Shown here in pieces: positions 1-7,161 of a DNA stretch of 16,273 nt; positions within the stretch are counted from its first letter, which is position 1; every line of letters starts with the position of its first letter. The stretch is from Gammaproteobacteria bacterium (GTDB taxonomy: Bacteria; Pseudomonadota; Gammaproteobacteria; GCA-001735895), in the NCBI GenBank assembly GCA_003645435.1, contig QNFD01000016.1, positions 1 to 16,273 of the forward strand. Reading direction: 5' to 3'. Made by a program: the position numbers and the translations under genes. The notes beneath the pieces were generated by a model, which searched no databases, was not told the DNA's origin, and was given only the letters and a program-made list of their open reading frames with translations.

Positions 1-1253
1 CGAATTTTGTCGATTGCCGCATCCATCTGCAACTCCCGAATTTTCTGCGTCAGCATGATGATGGTCGCCTGCTCTACGCCAGGTTCGGGTTCTTTTTGAA
101 GAATGGCTTCTATCGATATATCGCTCTCCCCCATGAATCGGGTTATGTCAGCCATTACCCCAGGAATATCATCCACGCGCATGCGCAGGTAATAGGCCGT
201 CGAAACCTTCTCGATTGGCAGTACCGGTATATCAACAATTTGATCGGCCTGGAACGCCAGGTGCGGCACACGATTCTGTGGGTCGGTTGTAATGGTACGG
301 GCGACATCGATAATATCAGCGATAACAGCCGAAGCGGTTGGGTCGGCACCTGCGCCGGCCCCGTAGTATAGCGATGGCCCGAGTTTATCCGCCATCACCA
401 GCACAGCATTCATGACACCATCGACATTCGCGATCAGGCGCTTGTCGGGAATCAAGGTTGGATGTACCCGCATTTCAATACCCTGATCAGTGCGCCGGGC
501 AATCCCCAAATGCTTGATGCGATATCCCAACTGACCGGCATAAACCACGTCCTCGGTGGTAATCTTGCCAATACCCTCGGTATAAACCGCATCAAACTTT
601 AACGGAATGCCAAAAGCAAGCGACGACAGTATGCAAAGCTTATGTGCGGCATCGATGCCCTCGACATCGAAGGTCGGATCGGCCTCGGCGTAACCCAGCG
701 CCTGCGCTTCCTGCAACACGCTATCGAAGTCGCGTCCCTTGTCTCGCATCTCGCTGAGGATGAAATTACCGGTGCCATTAATAATTCCCGCGAGCCACAG
801 GATATGATTCGCACTCAGGCCCTCGCGAATTGCCTTAATTATTGGTATACCGCCCGCGACCGCGGCTTCAAATACCACGTTTACTCCCTTTGCCTGTGCC
901 GCGGCAAATATTTCGTTACCATGTAATGCAATTAAGGCCTTGTTCGCGGTCACCACATGCTTGCCATTTTCTATCGCCCGCAGCACCAGTTCCCTGGCAG
1001 GTTCGTAGCCGCCGATGAGCTCGATCACTATATCAACCTCAGGATTATCTACTACCTCAAAGGGATTGGCGGTTAATGGAATGTTTTCAATTTCTGCCGG
1101 TAAACCGTTGCTAATAGTCCTGCGTGAAGCATGAATAATTTCGATGTCACGACCCGCCCGCCGTGCTATTTCGCCGGCATTATTTTTCAACACTAAGGCG
1201 GTACTGGCACCCACCGTGCCGACACCAATTAAACCTAGTTTCACCGGTTTCAA
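1..1253 (-). CDS. hom: Homoserine dehydrogenase (C-terminus cut off by window edge)
   Basis: Reduces aspartate semialdehyde to homoserine with NAD(P)H, the branch point to threonine and methionine; cytosolic. The translation has an N-terminal Rossmann motif GVGTVG (residues about 10-15), the ANKALIA segment (about 103-109), NGTGN (about 159-163) and DVEGIDAAHKL (about 196-206), which carries the conserved Asp and Lys of the catalytic site. Near the window edge a C-terminal ACT-type regulatory domain begins (AYYLRMRVDDIPGVMADI). About 417 codons are visible; monofunctional enzymes usually run about 430-440, so only some 15-20 residues are missing. I chose the TTG start at 1253 because GGAG lies 7 bases upstream; a GTG three codons in (1244) is the alternative. 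No aspartokinase domain is fused. The gene is divergent from the Mth938-like gene. Confidence 0.95.
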   Translation of the reverse strand, partial: MKPVKLGLIGVGTVGASTALVLKNNAGEIARRAGRDIEIIHASRRTISNGLPAEIENIPLTANPFEVVDNPEVDIVIELIGGYEPARELVLRAIENGKHVVTANKALIALHGNEIFAAAQAKGVNVVFEAAVAGGIPIIKAIREGLSANHILWLAGIINGTGNFILSEMRDKGRDFDSVLQEAQALGYAEADPTFDVEGIDAAHKLCILSSLAFGIPLKFDAVYTEGIGKITTEDVVYAGQLGYRIKHLGIARRTDQGIEMRVHPTLIPDKRLIANVDGVMNAVLVMADKLGPSLYYGAGAGADPTASAVIADIIDVARTITTDPQNRVPHLAFQADQIVDIPVLPIEKVSTAYYLRMRVDDIPGVMADITRFMGESDISIEAILQKEPEPGVEQATIIMLTQKIRELQMDAAIDKI

Positions 1254-1260
1254 GTTATAT

Positions 1261-1264
1261 CTCC
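1261..1264 (-). promoter_or_regulatory. Ribosome binding site of hom, supports a TTG start
   Basis: On the minus strand GGAG is followed by seven bases and then TTG (1253). The same GGAG would be 16 bases from the in-frame GTG at 1244, which is too far. This favours TTG as initiator; no in-frame ATG is available near the conserved N-terminus. Confidence 0.6.
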
Positions 1265-1298
1265 AGGCTCGTATAAGAGGGGAATTTTCGAACGCGCA

Positions 1299-1327
1299 AC
1301 GATAAGTAATGTGTACCCGACTGTCAA
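1299..1327 (-). promoter_or_regulatory. Candidate sigma-70 promoter of hom
   Basis: On the minus strand a perfect -35 consensus TTGACA (1327-1322) is followed by a 17-bp spacer and TATCGT (1304-1299; four of six matches to TATAAT). Transcription would begin near 1292, giving a leader of about 40 bases before the TTG start and its Shine-Dalgarno. This is the best promoter match in the window. No threonine/methionine-rich leader peptide is evident in that short leader, so attenuation is not supported. Confidence 0.5.
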
Positions 1328-1345
1328 TCAGAACAAACCGCTGGA

Positions 1346-1374
1346 TTGATCGACACCAGGTTTTCATTTATTCT
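1346..1374 (+). promoter_or_regulatory. Candidate promoter of the Mth938-like gene (possible leaderless mRNA)
   Basis: TTGATC (1346-1351), a 17-bp spacer and TATTCT (1369-1374) form a plausible sigma-70 promoter; each box matches four of six consensus bases. The predicted transcription start falls at about 1381-1382, on or next to the ATG at 1382. An in-frame TTG start at 1346 would coincide with the -35 box, which argues against the longer reading. Confidence 0.35.
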
Positions 1375-1381
1375 GCTGCGC

Positions 1382-1756
1382 ATGCCGCTCACCGAAGATA
1401 ATATTACCAGTCGTTATAGCATTTCAGCTTATAGCCCGGATGGAATAGTCGTTAATAATCAGAATTATCGTCAAAGTCTGGTGCTGTCGGCACAGACGAT
1501 TAATAGTCCCTGGCCGGTACGTTCGATCAGTGAGCTTGACGAGTCCAGTTTACAAATAGTACTTGATATGAACCCGGACGTGGTTCTACTGGGCACCGGT
1601 GAACGGCAAGAATTTCCCGAGGCAAGAATTTTCGCCCTTCTAGGGCAGCAGGGTATCGGTCTTGAGGTCATGAACAACGGCGCATTATGCCGTACTTTTA
1701 ATATTCTCGTGGCCGAGGATCGTGCAGTTGTAGCCGCTATCATGCTAGCAGGCTAA
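1382..1756 (+). CDS. Mth938-like / DUF498 domain protein, function unknown
   Basis: A 124-residue single-domain protein of the Mth938-like (DUF498, Xcc1710-type) family, related to the mitochondrial complex I assembly factor NDUFAF3. The bacterial role is not established and I assign none. Recognisable segments are DVVLLGTGERQEFP (residues 66-79) and GIGLEVMNNGALCRTFNILV (91-110), whose conserved Cys103 lies in the typical CRTFN context. It has no signal peptide or membrane segment and is probably cytosolic. I chose ATG 1382 because homologues begin near MPLTEDN; a TTG at 1346 would add 12 residues. No Shine-Dalgarno precedes the ATG. The gene is divergent from hom and convergent with rpoS, with only 15 bases between the stop codons. 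Confidence 0.85.
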   Translation: MPLTEDNITSRYSISAYSPDGIVVNNQNYRQSLVLSAQTINSPWPVRSISELDESSLQIVLDMNPDVVLLGTGERQEFPEARIFALLGQQGIGLEVMNNGALCRTFNILVAEDRAVVAAIMLAG

Positions 1757-1777
1757 AACAACATACCGGTTTTAGCC
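1751..1777. terminator. Inverted repeat spanning two convergent stop codons, possible bidirectional terminator
   Basis: GGCTAAAAC (1751-1759) pairs perfectly with GTTTTAGCC (1769-1777) across a 9-base loop. The plus-strand TAA (1754-1756) of the Mth938-like gene and the minus-strand TAA (1774-1772) of rpoS sit at equivalent places in the two arms. No U-tract follows on either strand, so classical intrinsic termination is uncertain; the hairpin could instead protect 3' ends. Confidence 0.4.
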
Positions 1778-2851
1778 GATAGTATCTTCTCTCGAGTAGC
1801 CACTACGTTCGAGTATGCGGCGTAATTTACGTAGTGCATCCATCTGTATCTGGCGGACTCTCTCACGCGTAACCCCAAGTTCGAGCCCGACTTCTTCGAG
1901 TGTACCACGCGGATAATTGCGTAGACCAAATCGTCGTACAACGACATCCCGCTGCTTCGGATCCAGTTCATCAAGCCATTTGTCGAGATGATCAATCACC
2001 GATTCATCCTGTAAGATAGTCGATGGATCCAGGTTATTATCATCCGGAATTATGTCCAGCAGAGGTCGTTCACCGTCGCCGCCCATCGGAATATCGACCG
2101 AGGAAACACGATCAGCCAGGCGAAACATTTTTTCAACATCTTTCACCGGCTTTTGCAGGAGCTGGGCCACGTCTTCAGCGGTCGCTTCCCGATTAAGTTC
2201 CTGGGTTAGTTTACGAGCAGCCCGCAGGTAGGTATTAAGCTCCTTTATGACATGAATCGGCAGGCGAATGGTCCGCGTCTGGTTCATCAGGCCGCGTTCT
2301 ATTGTTTGTCTTATCCACCAGGTCGCGTAAGTCGAAAATCGGAAACCACGCTCGGGGTCAAATTTTTCGACGGCGCGAATGAGACCAAGGTTTCCTTCTT
2401 CGATCAGATCCAGCAAGGCCAGCCCCCGGTTCATATATCTCCGCGCAATCTTGACTACGAGCCGCAGATTACTTTCGATCATTTTGTCACGGGATTTGGT
2501 ATCACCCTTCAAAGACAGGCGCGAGTAGTAGACTTCCTCTTCTGCGGTCAGCAAGGGCGAGACTTCAATTTCTTTCAGATAAAGCCGCGTCGGGTCAGCG
2601 TCTGAAGCACGCCGCGAGTTAACTTTCCTGCGCGCATCGGTTTTACGCCGATCGTCTACCTTACCGGCTTCGGTTTCAGGGTCCGCAAGTTCATCGCCAT
2701 GATCACTCGATTTAACGATGACAGCGTGATCGTCGCCCTCGCTGTCGTCATCGCCTTTGCTTGAATCCTCGTCTTCCACCAGGTCTTCTACCAGTTCTTC
2801 TGCTGGTATTTCCGTATCTTCAATGAGGGAGGAATCGTTCGACTTTGTCAT
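1772..2851 (-). CDS. rpoS: RNA polymerase sigma factor RpoS (sigma-38)
   Basis: General stress and stationary-phase sigma factor that directs RNA polymerase core to its regulon. The 359-residue protein has region 1.2 from about residue 86 ([21 protein letters not shown]), region 2 at about 124-194 ([40 protein letters not shown]), region 3 to about 278, and a region 4 helix-turn-helix at about 317-344 ([20 protein letters not shown]). Ahead of this is an unusual 85-residue N-terminus, very acidic at 11-41 and then basic (RRK/RRAS) at 68-82, which makes the protein longer than E. coli RpoS (330). GGAG sits 8 bases before the ATG. It is last in the surE-pcm-yqaA-nlpD-rpoS cluster, 30 bases after nlpD. 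In relatives the main rpoS promoter lies inside nlpD; I cannot place it here. Confidence 0.96.
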   Translation of the reverse strand: MTKSNDSSLIEDTEIPAEELVEDLVEDEDSSKGDDDSEGDDHAVIVKSSDHGDELADPETEAGKVDDRRKTDARRKVNSRRASDADPTRLYLKEIEVSPLLTAEEEVYYSRLSLKGDTKSRDKMIESNLRLVVKIARRYMNRGLALLDLIEEGNLGLIRAVEKFDPERGFRFSTYATWWIRQTIERGLMNQTRTIRLPIHVIKELNTYLRAARKLTQELNREATAEDVAQLLQKPVKDVEKMFRLADRVSSVDIPMGGDGERPLLDIIPDDNNLDPSTILQDESVIDHLDKWLDELDPKQRDVVVRRFGLRNYPRGTLEEVGLELGVTRERVRQIQMDALRKLRRILERSGYSREDTIG

Positions 2852-2881
2852 TCTTGTTGCTCCAATATGCGATGATTTGAT

Positions 2882-3604
2882 TCATCGCTTCGGCAGATAT
2901 TTAAGAGGGTCAACCGGTTTACCATTTTTCCTAATCTCAAAATGCAACCTGGTCGAGCCGTTATTACTGCGTCCCATTTTCGAGATTACTTTGCCGGCCT
3001 TTACCTTCATGCCCTCGCTCACCAACCTCTGCTGGTTATAGGCATAAGCACTCAAATACGTGTCACTATGTTTAATAATAATGAGGTTACCATAACCAGC
3101 TAAACCATTGCCACTATATACTACTTTACCGTCAGCCACGGCATGAACCGGTTGCCCCAGATTGCCGGCAATATCTATGCCCCTTTGACTGAGTTTATTG
3201 AGCGCAAAGGTATTTAACACCTTTCCCTCGGTAGGCCATCGCCATTGTACCGGTTTGTTATAACTGGCCGTAGACCCGCTAGACTTTTTCTGGGATGTGG
3301 TTTTAGACTGTTTTGTCGACTGGGTTTGCTGGTTACTTTTCGCTTCCGCTTTCCCGCCAGCCGGGCCCAGCAGCTTTAATTGTTGCCCGGGTTGAATCAC
3401 GTAATTACTGGGAATATTATTCCAGCGCACCAACTGCTCGTAGTCCAGCCCGTAACGCCAGGCAATAGCATAAAGTGTGTCTCCGGATTTTACCGTATAC
3501 CATCCGGGGCCAACGTTTCTATGCGCTGATTGTGACGTCGTGCCGCAAGCAGTTAACATGCTAAGAATTAACGCTAATTTTAGAATCCGGATAACTGCTT
3601 TCAT
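2882..3604 (-). CDS. nlpD: NlpD-like lipoprotein, LysM plus degenerate M23 (LytM) domain
   Basis: Outer-membrane lipoprotein expected to activate a cell-wall amidase (AmiC-type) during daughter-cell separation. The 240-residue protein has a lipoprotein signal peptide with lipobox LTAC (Cys20), a LysM peptidoglycan-binding domain (about 36-79, YTVKSGDTLYAIAWRYGL), a Gln/Ser/Lys/Thr-rich linker (82-117) and an M23/LytM domain (about 120-237). The catalytic zinc site is broken: the HxGxD His is Gln140 (Asp144 remains), the YAH position is Tyr189, and the first His of HxH is Arg219 (His221 remains). This degeneracy is typical of NlpD activators and argues against hydrolase activity. It ends with LKYLPKR, close to E. 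coli NlpD. No convincing Shine-Dalgarno precedes ATG 3604. It lies directly upstream of rpoS, the classic arrangement. Confidence 0.93.
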   Translation of the reverse strand: MKAVIRILKLALILSMLTACGTTSQSAHRNVGPGWYTVKSGDTLYAIAWRYGLDYEQLVRWNNIPSNYVIQPGQQLKLLGPAGGKAEAKSNQQTQSTKQSKTTSQKKSSGSTASYNKPVQWRWPTEGKVLNTFALNKLSQRGIDIAGNLGQPVHAVADGKVVYSGNGLAGYGNLIIIKHSDTYLSAYAYNQQRLVSEGMKVKAGKVISKMGRSNNGSTRLHFEIRKNGKPVDPLKYLPKR

Positions 3605-3628
3605 TTTGATTCTATTGATGCATACGGC

Positions 3629-4210
3629 TCAACTATAATAAATAGCAATGGCAATGATGAGCGCGACGACAATACCCCATCCGATTCTTTCGATATAGGT
3701 AAGTAGTTTAGGTTCGATCGTCGGACCAAATTTAGCCAGGCTCCAGGCAACCAGGTAAAAACGAGCACCGCGCCCTACGATTGAGGCCATTAAAAAAGGA
3801 ATAAAGGCCAGGCCCAGGGCGCCTGCGGAAATTGTGAATATCTTGTATGGTACGGGCGAAAATCCGGCGATTAAAACGGCCCAGAACCCCCATAGCCCAA
3901 ACCAGGTCGTTACCGTTTCGAAGCTGGATTGATAACCCCAGTCGATAATCAGGGGCTGAACCAGATCGAGCAGAAAGGCGCCGATTAAATAACCGACAAT
4001 ACCACCCAACACCGAACTTACCAGGGTCAGGGATGCAAAGTAAATGGCCCTGGCAGGGTTAGCCAAAGACATCGGCGCGAGCATCACGTCGGGTGGTGGA
4101 AATGGCAGGATGAACGATTCCACGAAGCTAAGTCCCGAGAGATACCAGGGCGCATGTTCATTACGGGAAAATTTGATTACCCGGTGATAGAGGTTTTCGA
4201 ATATTCGCAT
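3629..4210 (-). CDS. yqaA: YqaA-family (DedA/VTT-like) inner membrane protein
   Basis: A 193-residue polytopic membrane protein of the YqaA branch of the DedA/SNARE-associated (VTT) superfamily. DedA-type proteins have been linked to lipid carrier or phospholipid flipping, but the YqaA subfamily is poorly characterised, so I assign no substrate. Visible features are the early ES-ILPFPPPD motif (residues 31-41), the loop GFSPVPYK (116-123), GRGARF (146-151), and hydrophobic segments near 56-82, 105-117, 124-145 and 176-192. Its ATG overlaps the pcm stop by one base (TGATG at 4212-4208), which suggests translational coupling. Its position between pcm and nlpD differs from E. coli, where pcm and nlpD are adjacent. 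Confidence 0.88.
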   Translation of the reverse strand: MRIFENLYHRVIKFSRNEHAPWYLSGLSFVESFILPFPPPDVMLAPMSLANPARAIYFASLTLVSSVLGGIVGYLIGAFLLDLVQPLIIDWGYQSSFETVTTWFGLWGFWAVLIAGFSPVPYKIFTISAGALGLAFIPFLMASIVGRGARFYLVAWSLAKFGPTIEPKLLTYIERIGWGIVVALIIAIAIYYS

Positions 4211-4845
4211 CAGGCGAGCCCGGGCAACAGGGGCACAAACGATACCTTTTCCAGGGATTCGCCGACCAGGCCCTGGGAGGTATTCTTTATCTGGGTCAGG
4301 GTTTGGTTACGGCCATCATCGAAAGGAAAGATCATGATACCGTCTTTTGCCAATTGCTGGGTCAATGCTTCCGGCACTTCACTACAGGCGGCGGTAACTA
4401 AAATGCGATCGAAACGATAGCTCAAATTGGGCCAGCCACCATTACCATCGGTGTGGCGCAATTGCACATTGAACAGATCCAGTTCGGCGAGTCTTTTTTT
4501 CGCCTGTTTGTACAGCGCTTCGATGCGTTCGACGCTATATACCTGTGGAAAAATATTTGCCAGTACCGCGGTTTGATAACCACAACCGGTACCGATTTCC
4601 AGTACCGAGTTTGGCATACCCGGATCTAACAAACGCTGGGTCATCAAGGCTACTATATAGGGCTGGGAAATTGTCTGTCCATATCCGATTGGTAATGCGG
4701 TATCCTCGTAAGCCCTGTGGGCAAGGGCCTCGTCTACAAACAGATGTCGCGGCACACGACGTATTACATCCAGCACCACCTTATTATTGATACCCTGGTC
4801 CTTCAACCGCCGTATCAACCGATCGCGGGTTCGCTGCGAGGTCAT
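4210..4845 (-). CDS. pcm: Protein-L-isoaspartate O-methyltransferase
   Basis: Transfers methyl from S-adenosylmethionine to isoaspartyl residues in aged proteins, starting their repair in the cytosol. With the start at 4845 the protein has 211 residues, matching the family. It shows LFVDEALAHRAYEDTALPIG (35-54), the substrate-site segment TISQPYIVA (58-66), SAM-binding motif I VLEIGTGCGYQT (81-92) and the PCMT strand DRILVTAACSEVPEAL (146-161). An in-frame ATG at 4881 would add 12 residues, but AGGG lies 7 bases before the ATG at 4845 and the product then starts MTSQRTRDRL, the usual beginning in this family. It follows surE after 42 bases and overlaps the yqaA-like start by one base. Confidence 0.95.
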   Translation of the reverse strand: MTSQRTRDRLIRRLKDQGINNKVVLDVIRRVPRHLFVDEALAHRAYEDTALPIGYGQTISQPYIVALMTQRLLDPGMPNSVLEIGTGCGYQTAVLANIFPQVYSVERIEALYKQAKKRLAELDLFNVQLRHTDGNGGWPNLSYRFDRILVTAACSEVPEALTQQLAKDGIMIFPFDDGRNQTLTQIKNTSQGLVGESLEKVSFVPLLPGLA

Positions 4846-4852
4846 ACCGATG

Positions 4853-4856
4853 CCCT
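4853..4856 (-). promoter_or_regulatory. Ribosome binding site that favours the internal pcm start
   Basis: AGGG on the minus strand lies 7 bases before ATG 4845. The upstream ATG at 4881 has an AGGA abutting it with no spacer, which is unfavourable. The 4845 start also matches the usual family N-terminus. Confidence 0.55.
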
Positions 4857-4887
4857 GGTGATTCTTGCTACTAAGGTTCATTCCTGA

Positions 4888-5640
4888 CTAATCCAGTGCT
4901 GAAAGCCATTGTTGTAGTGGATTGATGCTCTCGTGTCGGGTTAAATCAATCTGCAGCGGCGTTACCGATACCTGATTGTGTTCGACTGTATAAAAATCGG
5001 TGCCGGCGCCAGCGTCCTGCGCCGCACCGGGTGGGCCTACCCAATAAACAGGTGTACCGTGCGGATCCTGCTGCGTTACCATCGATTCCGCCTTGTGACG
5101 AAATCCCAGGCGCGTCGCGCGTACAGGCCCGATCTCATCCAGGATCAAATCTGGCACGTTAATATTCAGGATAGTATCGACCGGCAGCGGATCTCTAATC
5201 AGGTTCTCAATAATTCGGCGGGTTATTTCAGCGGCAGATTCGTAATGCCGACCCTGGCGGCCGCCTACCAGCGAAACGGCGATAGCCGGCAGACCCAGAA
5301 ACCTGCCTTCCATCGCTCCGGCAACGGTTCCGGAATATAACACATCATCCCCCAGGTTAGCGCCCGAGTTAATGCCTGAAACCACCATATCCGGTTTTTG
5401 TTCGAGCAGACCGGAGATCGCCAGGTGTACGCAATCGGTCGGCGTACCGTCGACGGAAAACGAACCATACTCGGTTAAAGACGCACGTAGCGGACGCTTA
5501 AGCGTTAGCGAGTTACTCGCCCCGCTTCTGTCCCTGTCCGGCGCCACTACCGTGATTTCGGCAATTTTCGACAGGTACTCAGCCAGAATCCGAATTCCGG
5601 GCGCCAGGTAACCGTCATCATTAGTGATAAGAATATGCAT
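4888..5640 (-). CDS. surE: 5'/3'-nucleotidase SurE
   Basis: Metal-dependent phosphatase of nucleoside monophosphates (and in some species exopolyphosphate), tied to stationary-phase survival; cytosolic. The 250-residue protein starts MHILITNDDGY and has the expected metal ligands Asp8, Asp9, Ser39 (in DRDRSGASNS) and Asn91 (in SGINSGANLGDDVLYSGTVAGAMEG). VDGTPTDCVHLA (63-74) is also conserved. Length is close to E. coli SurE (253). A TTG at 5685 would add 15 residues absent from the family, and that position lies in a candidate -35 box, so I chose ATG 5640 although its Shine-Dalgarno is weak. It is first in the cluster leading to rpoS and divergent from the Smr gene. The truD and ispF genes found upstream in E. 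coli are absent here. Confidence 0.95.
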   Translation of the reverse strand: MHILITNDDGYLAPGIRILAEYLSKIAEITVVAPDRDRSGASNSLTLKRPLRASLTEYGSFSVDGTPTDCVHLAISGLLEQKPDMVVSGINSGANLGDDVLYSGTVAGAMEGRFLGLPAIAVSLVGGRQGRHYESAAEITRRIIENLIRDPLPVDTILNINVPDLILDEIGPVRATRLGFRHKAESMVTQQDPHGTPVYWVGPPGAAQDAGAGTDFYTVEHNQVSVTPLQIDLTRHESINPLQQWLSALD

Positions 5641-5656
5641 GCCAGGGTAGATCGTA

Positions 5657-5685
5657 AAAATATGCGGAATAATAAACCAAATCAA
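5657..5685 (-). promoter_or_regulatory. Candidate promoter for surE and the downstream rpoS cluster
   Basis: On the minus strand TTGATT (5685-5680), a 17-bp spacer and TATTTT (5662-5657) each match four of six consensus positions. The start of transcription would be near 5650, leaving a short leader of about ten bases before ATG 5640. This rests on motif matching only. Confidence 0.3.
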
Positions 5686-5768
5686 TACCTTCTAGTGACT
5701 TAATTTGCAGCTTTATGCGCGGTTTGAAAGGATAACCCCGGCTACGGTTCTCAAAGTGTGGATTCAGG

Positions 5769-5774
5769 TATACT
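5769..5774 (+). promoter_or_regulatory. Possible -10 box for the Smr gene
   Basis: TATACT matches five of six bases of TATAAT and lies 35 bases before GTG 5810. The hexamer 17 bp upstream (GGTTCT) is a poor -35, so this is tentative. The rest of the 169-base surE/Smr intergenic region shows no other clear element. Confidence 0.25.
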
Positions 5775-5809
5775 ATTTCCAGCCTTCGATTAACAGAAGT
5801 AGAACCAAC

Positions 5810-6340
5810 GTGAACGATAAATCCAGGAATCCACCCAGTTTTGCCGATTTAATGCCGGGTGTGAAGAAAATCGAAGATGATCGCATCAATCTCTATGATC
5901 ACAGGAAAAAACCGGCTGCTTTGCCGAAAACCCGACCCCAGACAGCAGATTTGAATCCCGATTTCGCCAGTATCGACTATCGGCAACGATCTGAAATCGC
6001 GGAATCCCAGTTCGACGCGGGTATACAGAAAAAACGGCAGCGTAAAATACGACAGGGCCAACTAGCGATAGAAGACCGACTCGACCTGCACGGCTACTAC
6101 CAAAATCAGGCTATCGCCGCGCTAAACGAATTTCTTCAACAGGCGCTTACGGCAGAACTCAGAATGCTAATCGTGATTCATGGCAAGGGCAATCGTTCAG
6201 GTAGTGACGCGGTGCTAAAACCACTCGTGCGGCATTGGCTCGCACAGCAATCGTCGGTGCTGGCCTGGTGTCCCGCGCAACCGAAGCACGGCGGCGATGG
6301 CGCCAGTTATGTCTATTTGCGTAGTCGGTCATCATTGTAG
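5810..6340 (+). CDS. Smr-domain protein (SmrA/YdaL-like)
   Basis: A small protein with a C-terminal Smr domain, the fold shared with the MutS2 C-terminus and with Smr endonucleases. In E. coli the stand-alone members SmrA and SmrB are related; SmrB cleaves mRNA at collided ribosomes. Which subgroup this belongs to cannot be decided by eye. The 176-residue reading has LDLHG (91-95), HGKG (124-127) and GGDGASYVYLR (161-171) in the correct order, after a charged N-terminal extension (FADLMPGVKKIEDDRINLYDH) typical of the gammaproteobacterial proteins. I chose the GTG at 5810 because the family N-terminus begins there; a TTG at 5705 would add 35 residues with no family resemblance. The Shine-Dalgarno is weak. 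It is divergent from surE and convergent with the metallopeptidase gene, 15 bases apart, with no clear terminator between them. Confidence 0.9.
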   Translation: MNDKSRNPPSFADLMPGVKKIEDDRINLYDHRKKPAALPKTRPQTADLNPDFASIDYRQRSEIAESQFDAGIQKKRQRKIRQGQLAIEDRLDLHGYYQNQAIAALNEFLQQALTAELRMLIVIHGKGNRSGSDAVLKPLVRHWLAQQSSVLAWCPAQPKHGGDGASYVYLRSRSSL

Positions 6341-6355
6341 TCCGAACTAATCCAG

Positions 6356-7132
6356 CTACTGAACATACCAGCCTATTTCAGCGGCGCTATAGGCTCCGAT
6401 CACAACCTGGCCGAGTTTTTCCGGTATTCTGGCCCTGTTGGCGCTTATCGGTATCCTGCCACCCATGACTTCAGCCAGGTATTGTGGATACAAAGGCTCC
6501 AGGTAGGGATCTGCAAAACCGCCCGGATGAACCGGCATATTAAGTTGGTCGTACTTATCACTGGCACCCATGGTATGCATGAGTTCATGTGCGATAACAA
6601 CATTGTTTGAACCATTATAATTTTTACTCGCAAATCCATTGATCAACCCTATCAAACCTCGTTGCAGACCTACCGAGTGACGAAGCGACTTTGTTGTGCC
6701 GGTATCGTAATAACTGATGAACAAATTGATATCAAGCGATTCCCTGTGATTGCGATAGGACTGGTACAAAGCCCACCCGCGGAAATGCAGGCTCCACAAA
6801 ATATTATTCAACACACTGGCTTGCCGGGGTGGTTGCGGGGGTCCCGACTTCAATTCACCACCATAGTTGATTTTGATCGCATCGATAGGAATACCGTAAC
6901 GTTTCGCCTCTTTGTTGACAAAGTTTTCTATCGGTTTGAAATCAGCCAGCTTTAAACCTTTTATGTACTTATCGGTTGCCGGCCTGCCATCGCCATTGAT
7001 TGCGAACACCTGCACCTGTAAGGTTTCAGCCCAGCTCGTAACCCTGTCCTCTACCTGATACTCGTGCACTATCACAAATAACAGGATTAACAGTAAGACC
7101 AGATAACGGAAATAGCGAAAATTTTTTCTCAA
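6356..7132 (-). CDS. Putative membrane-anchored metzincin-like metallopeptidase, uncharacterised
   Basis: I do not recognise a named family. The 258-residue product has a basic N-terminus (MRKNFRYFRY), one hydrophobic segment (about 10-22) and then a soluble domain, so it is probably anchored in the inner membrane with the domain in the periplasm. Residues 182-192 read HELMHTMGASD, the HExxHxxGxxD form of the metzincin zinc site: His182 and His186 as ligands, Glu183 as general base, Asp192 as possible third ligand. Met223 (EVMGG) is a candidate Met-turn 31 residues later. NNILWSLHFRGWALYQSYR and YYDTGTTKSL precede the site. The start is TTG (7132), with a GGTGG Shine-Dalgarno-like stretch 7 bases upstream. 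It lies 29 bases after dusA and is last in the ybbA-ybbP-relA-dusA unit. Protease activity is inferred from the motif only; no substrate can be named. Confidence 0.75.
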   Translation of the reverse strand: MRKNFRYFRYLVLLLILLFVIVHEYQVEDRVTSWAETLQVQVFAINGDGRPATDKYIKGLKLADFKPIENFVNKEAKRYGIPIDAIKINYGGELKSGPPQPPRQASVLNNILWSLHFRGWALYQSYRNHRESLDINLFISYYDTGTTKSLRHSVGLQRGLIGLINGFASKNYNGSNNVVIAHELMHTMGASDKYDQLNMPVHPGGFADPYLEPLYPQYLAEVMGGRIPISANRARIPEKLGQVVIGAYSAAEIGWYVQ

Positions 7133-7161
7133 TGCGGTACCACCCTGGTGGAATATATGAG

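Noticed and set aside
96..926. Small plus-strand frames at 96-371 and 642-926.
   Set aside because: Both are antisense shadows of homoserine dehydrogenase, whose motifs are unmistakable on the minus strand.
1254..1345. Leader-peptide attenuator ahead of hom.
   Set aside because: The predicted leader is only about 40 bases and holds no Thr/Met/Ile codon run or competing hairpins.
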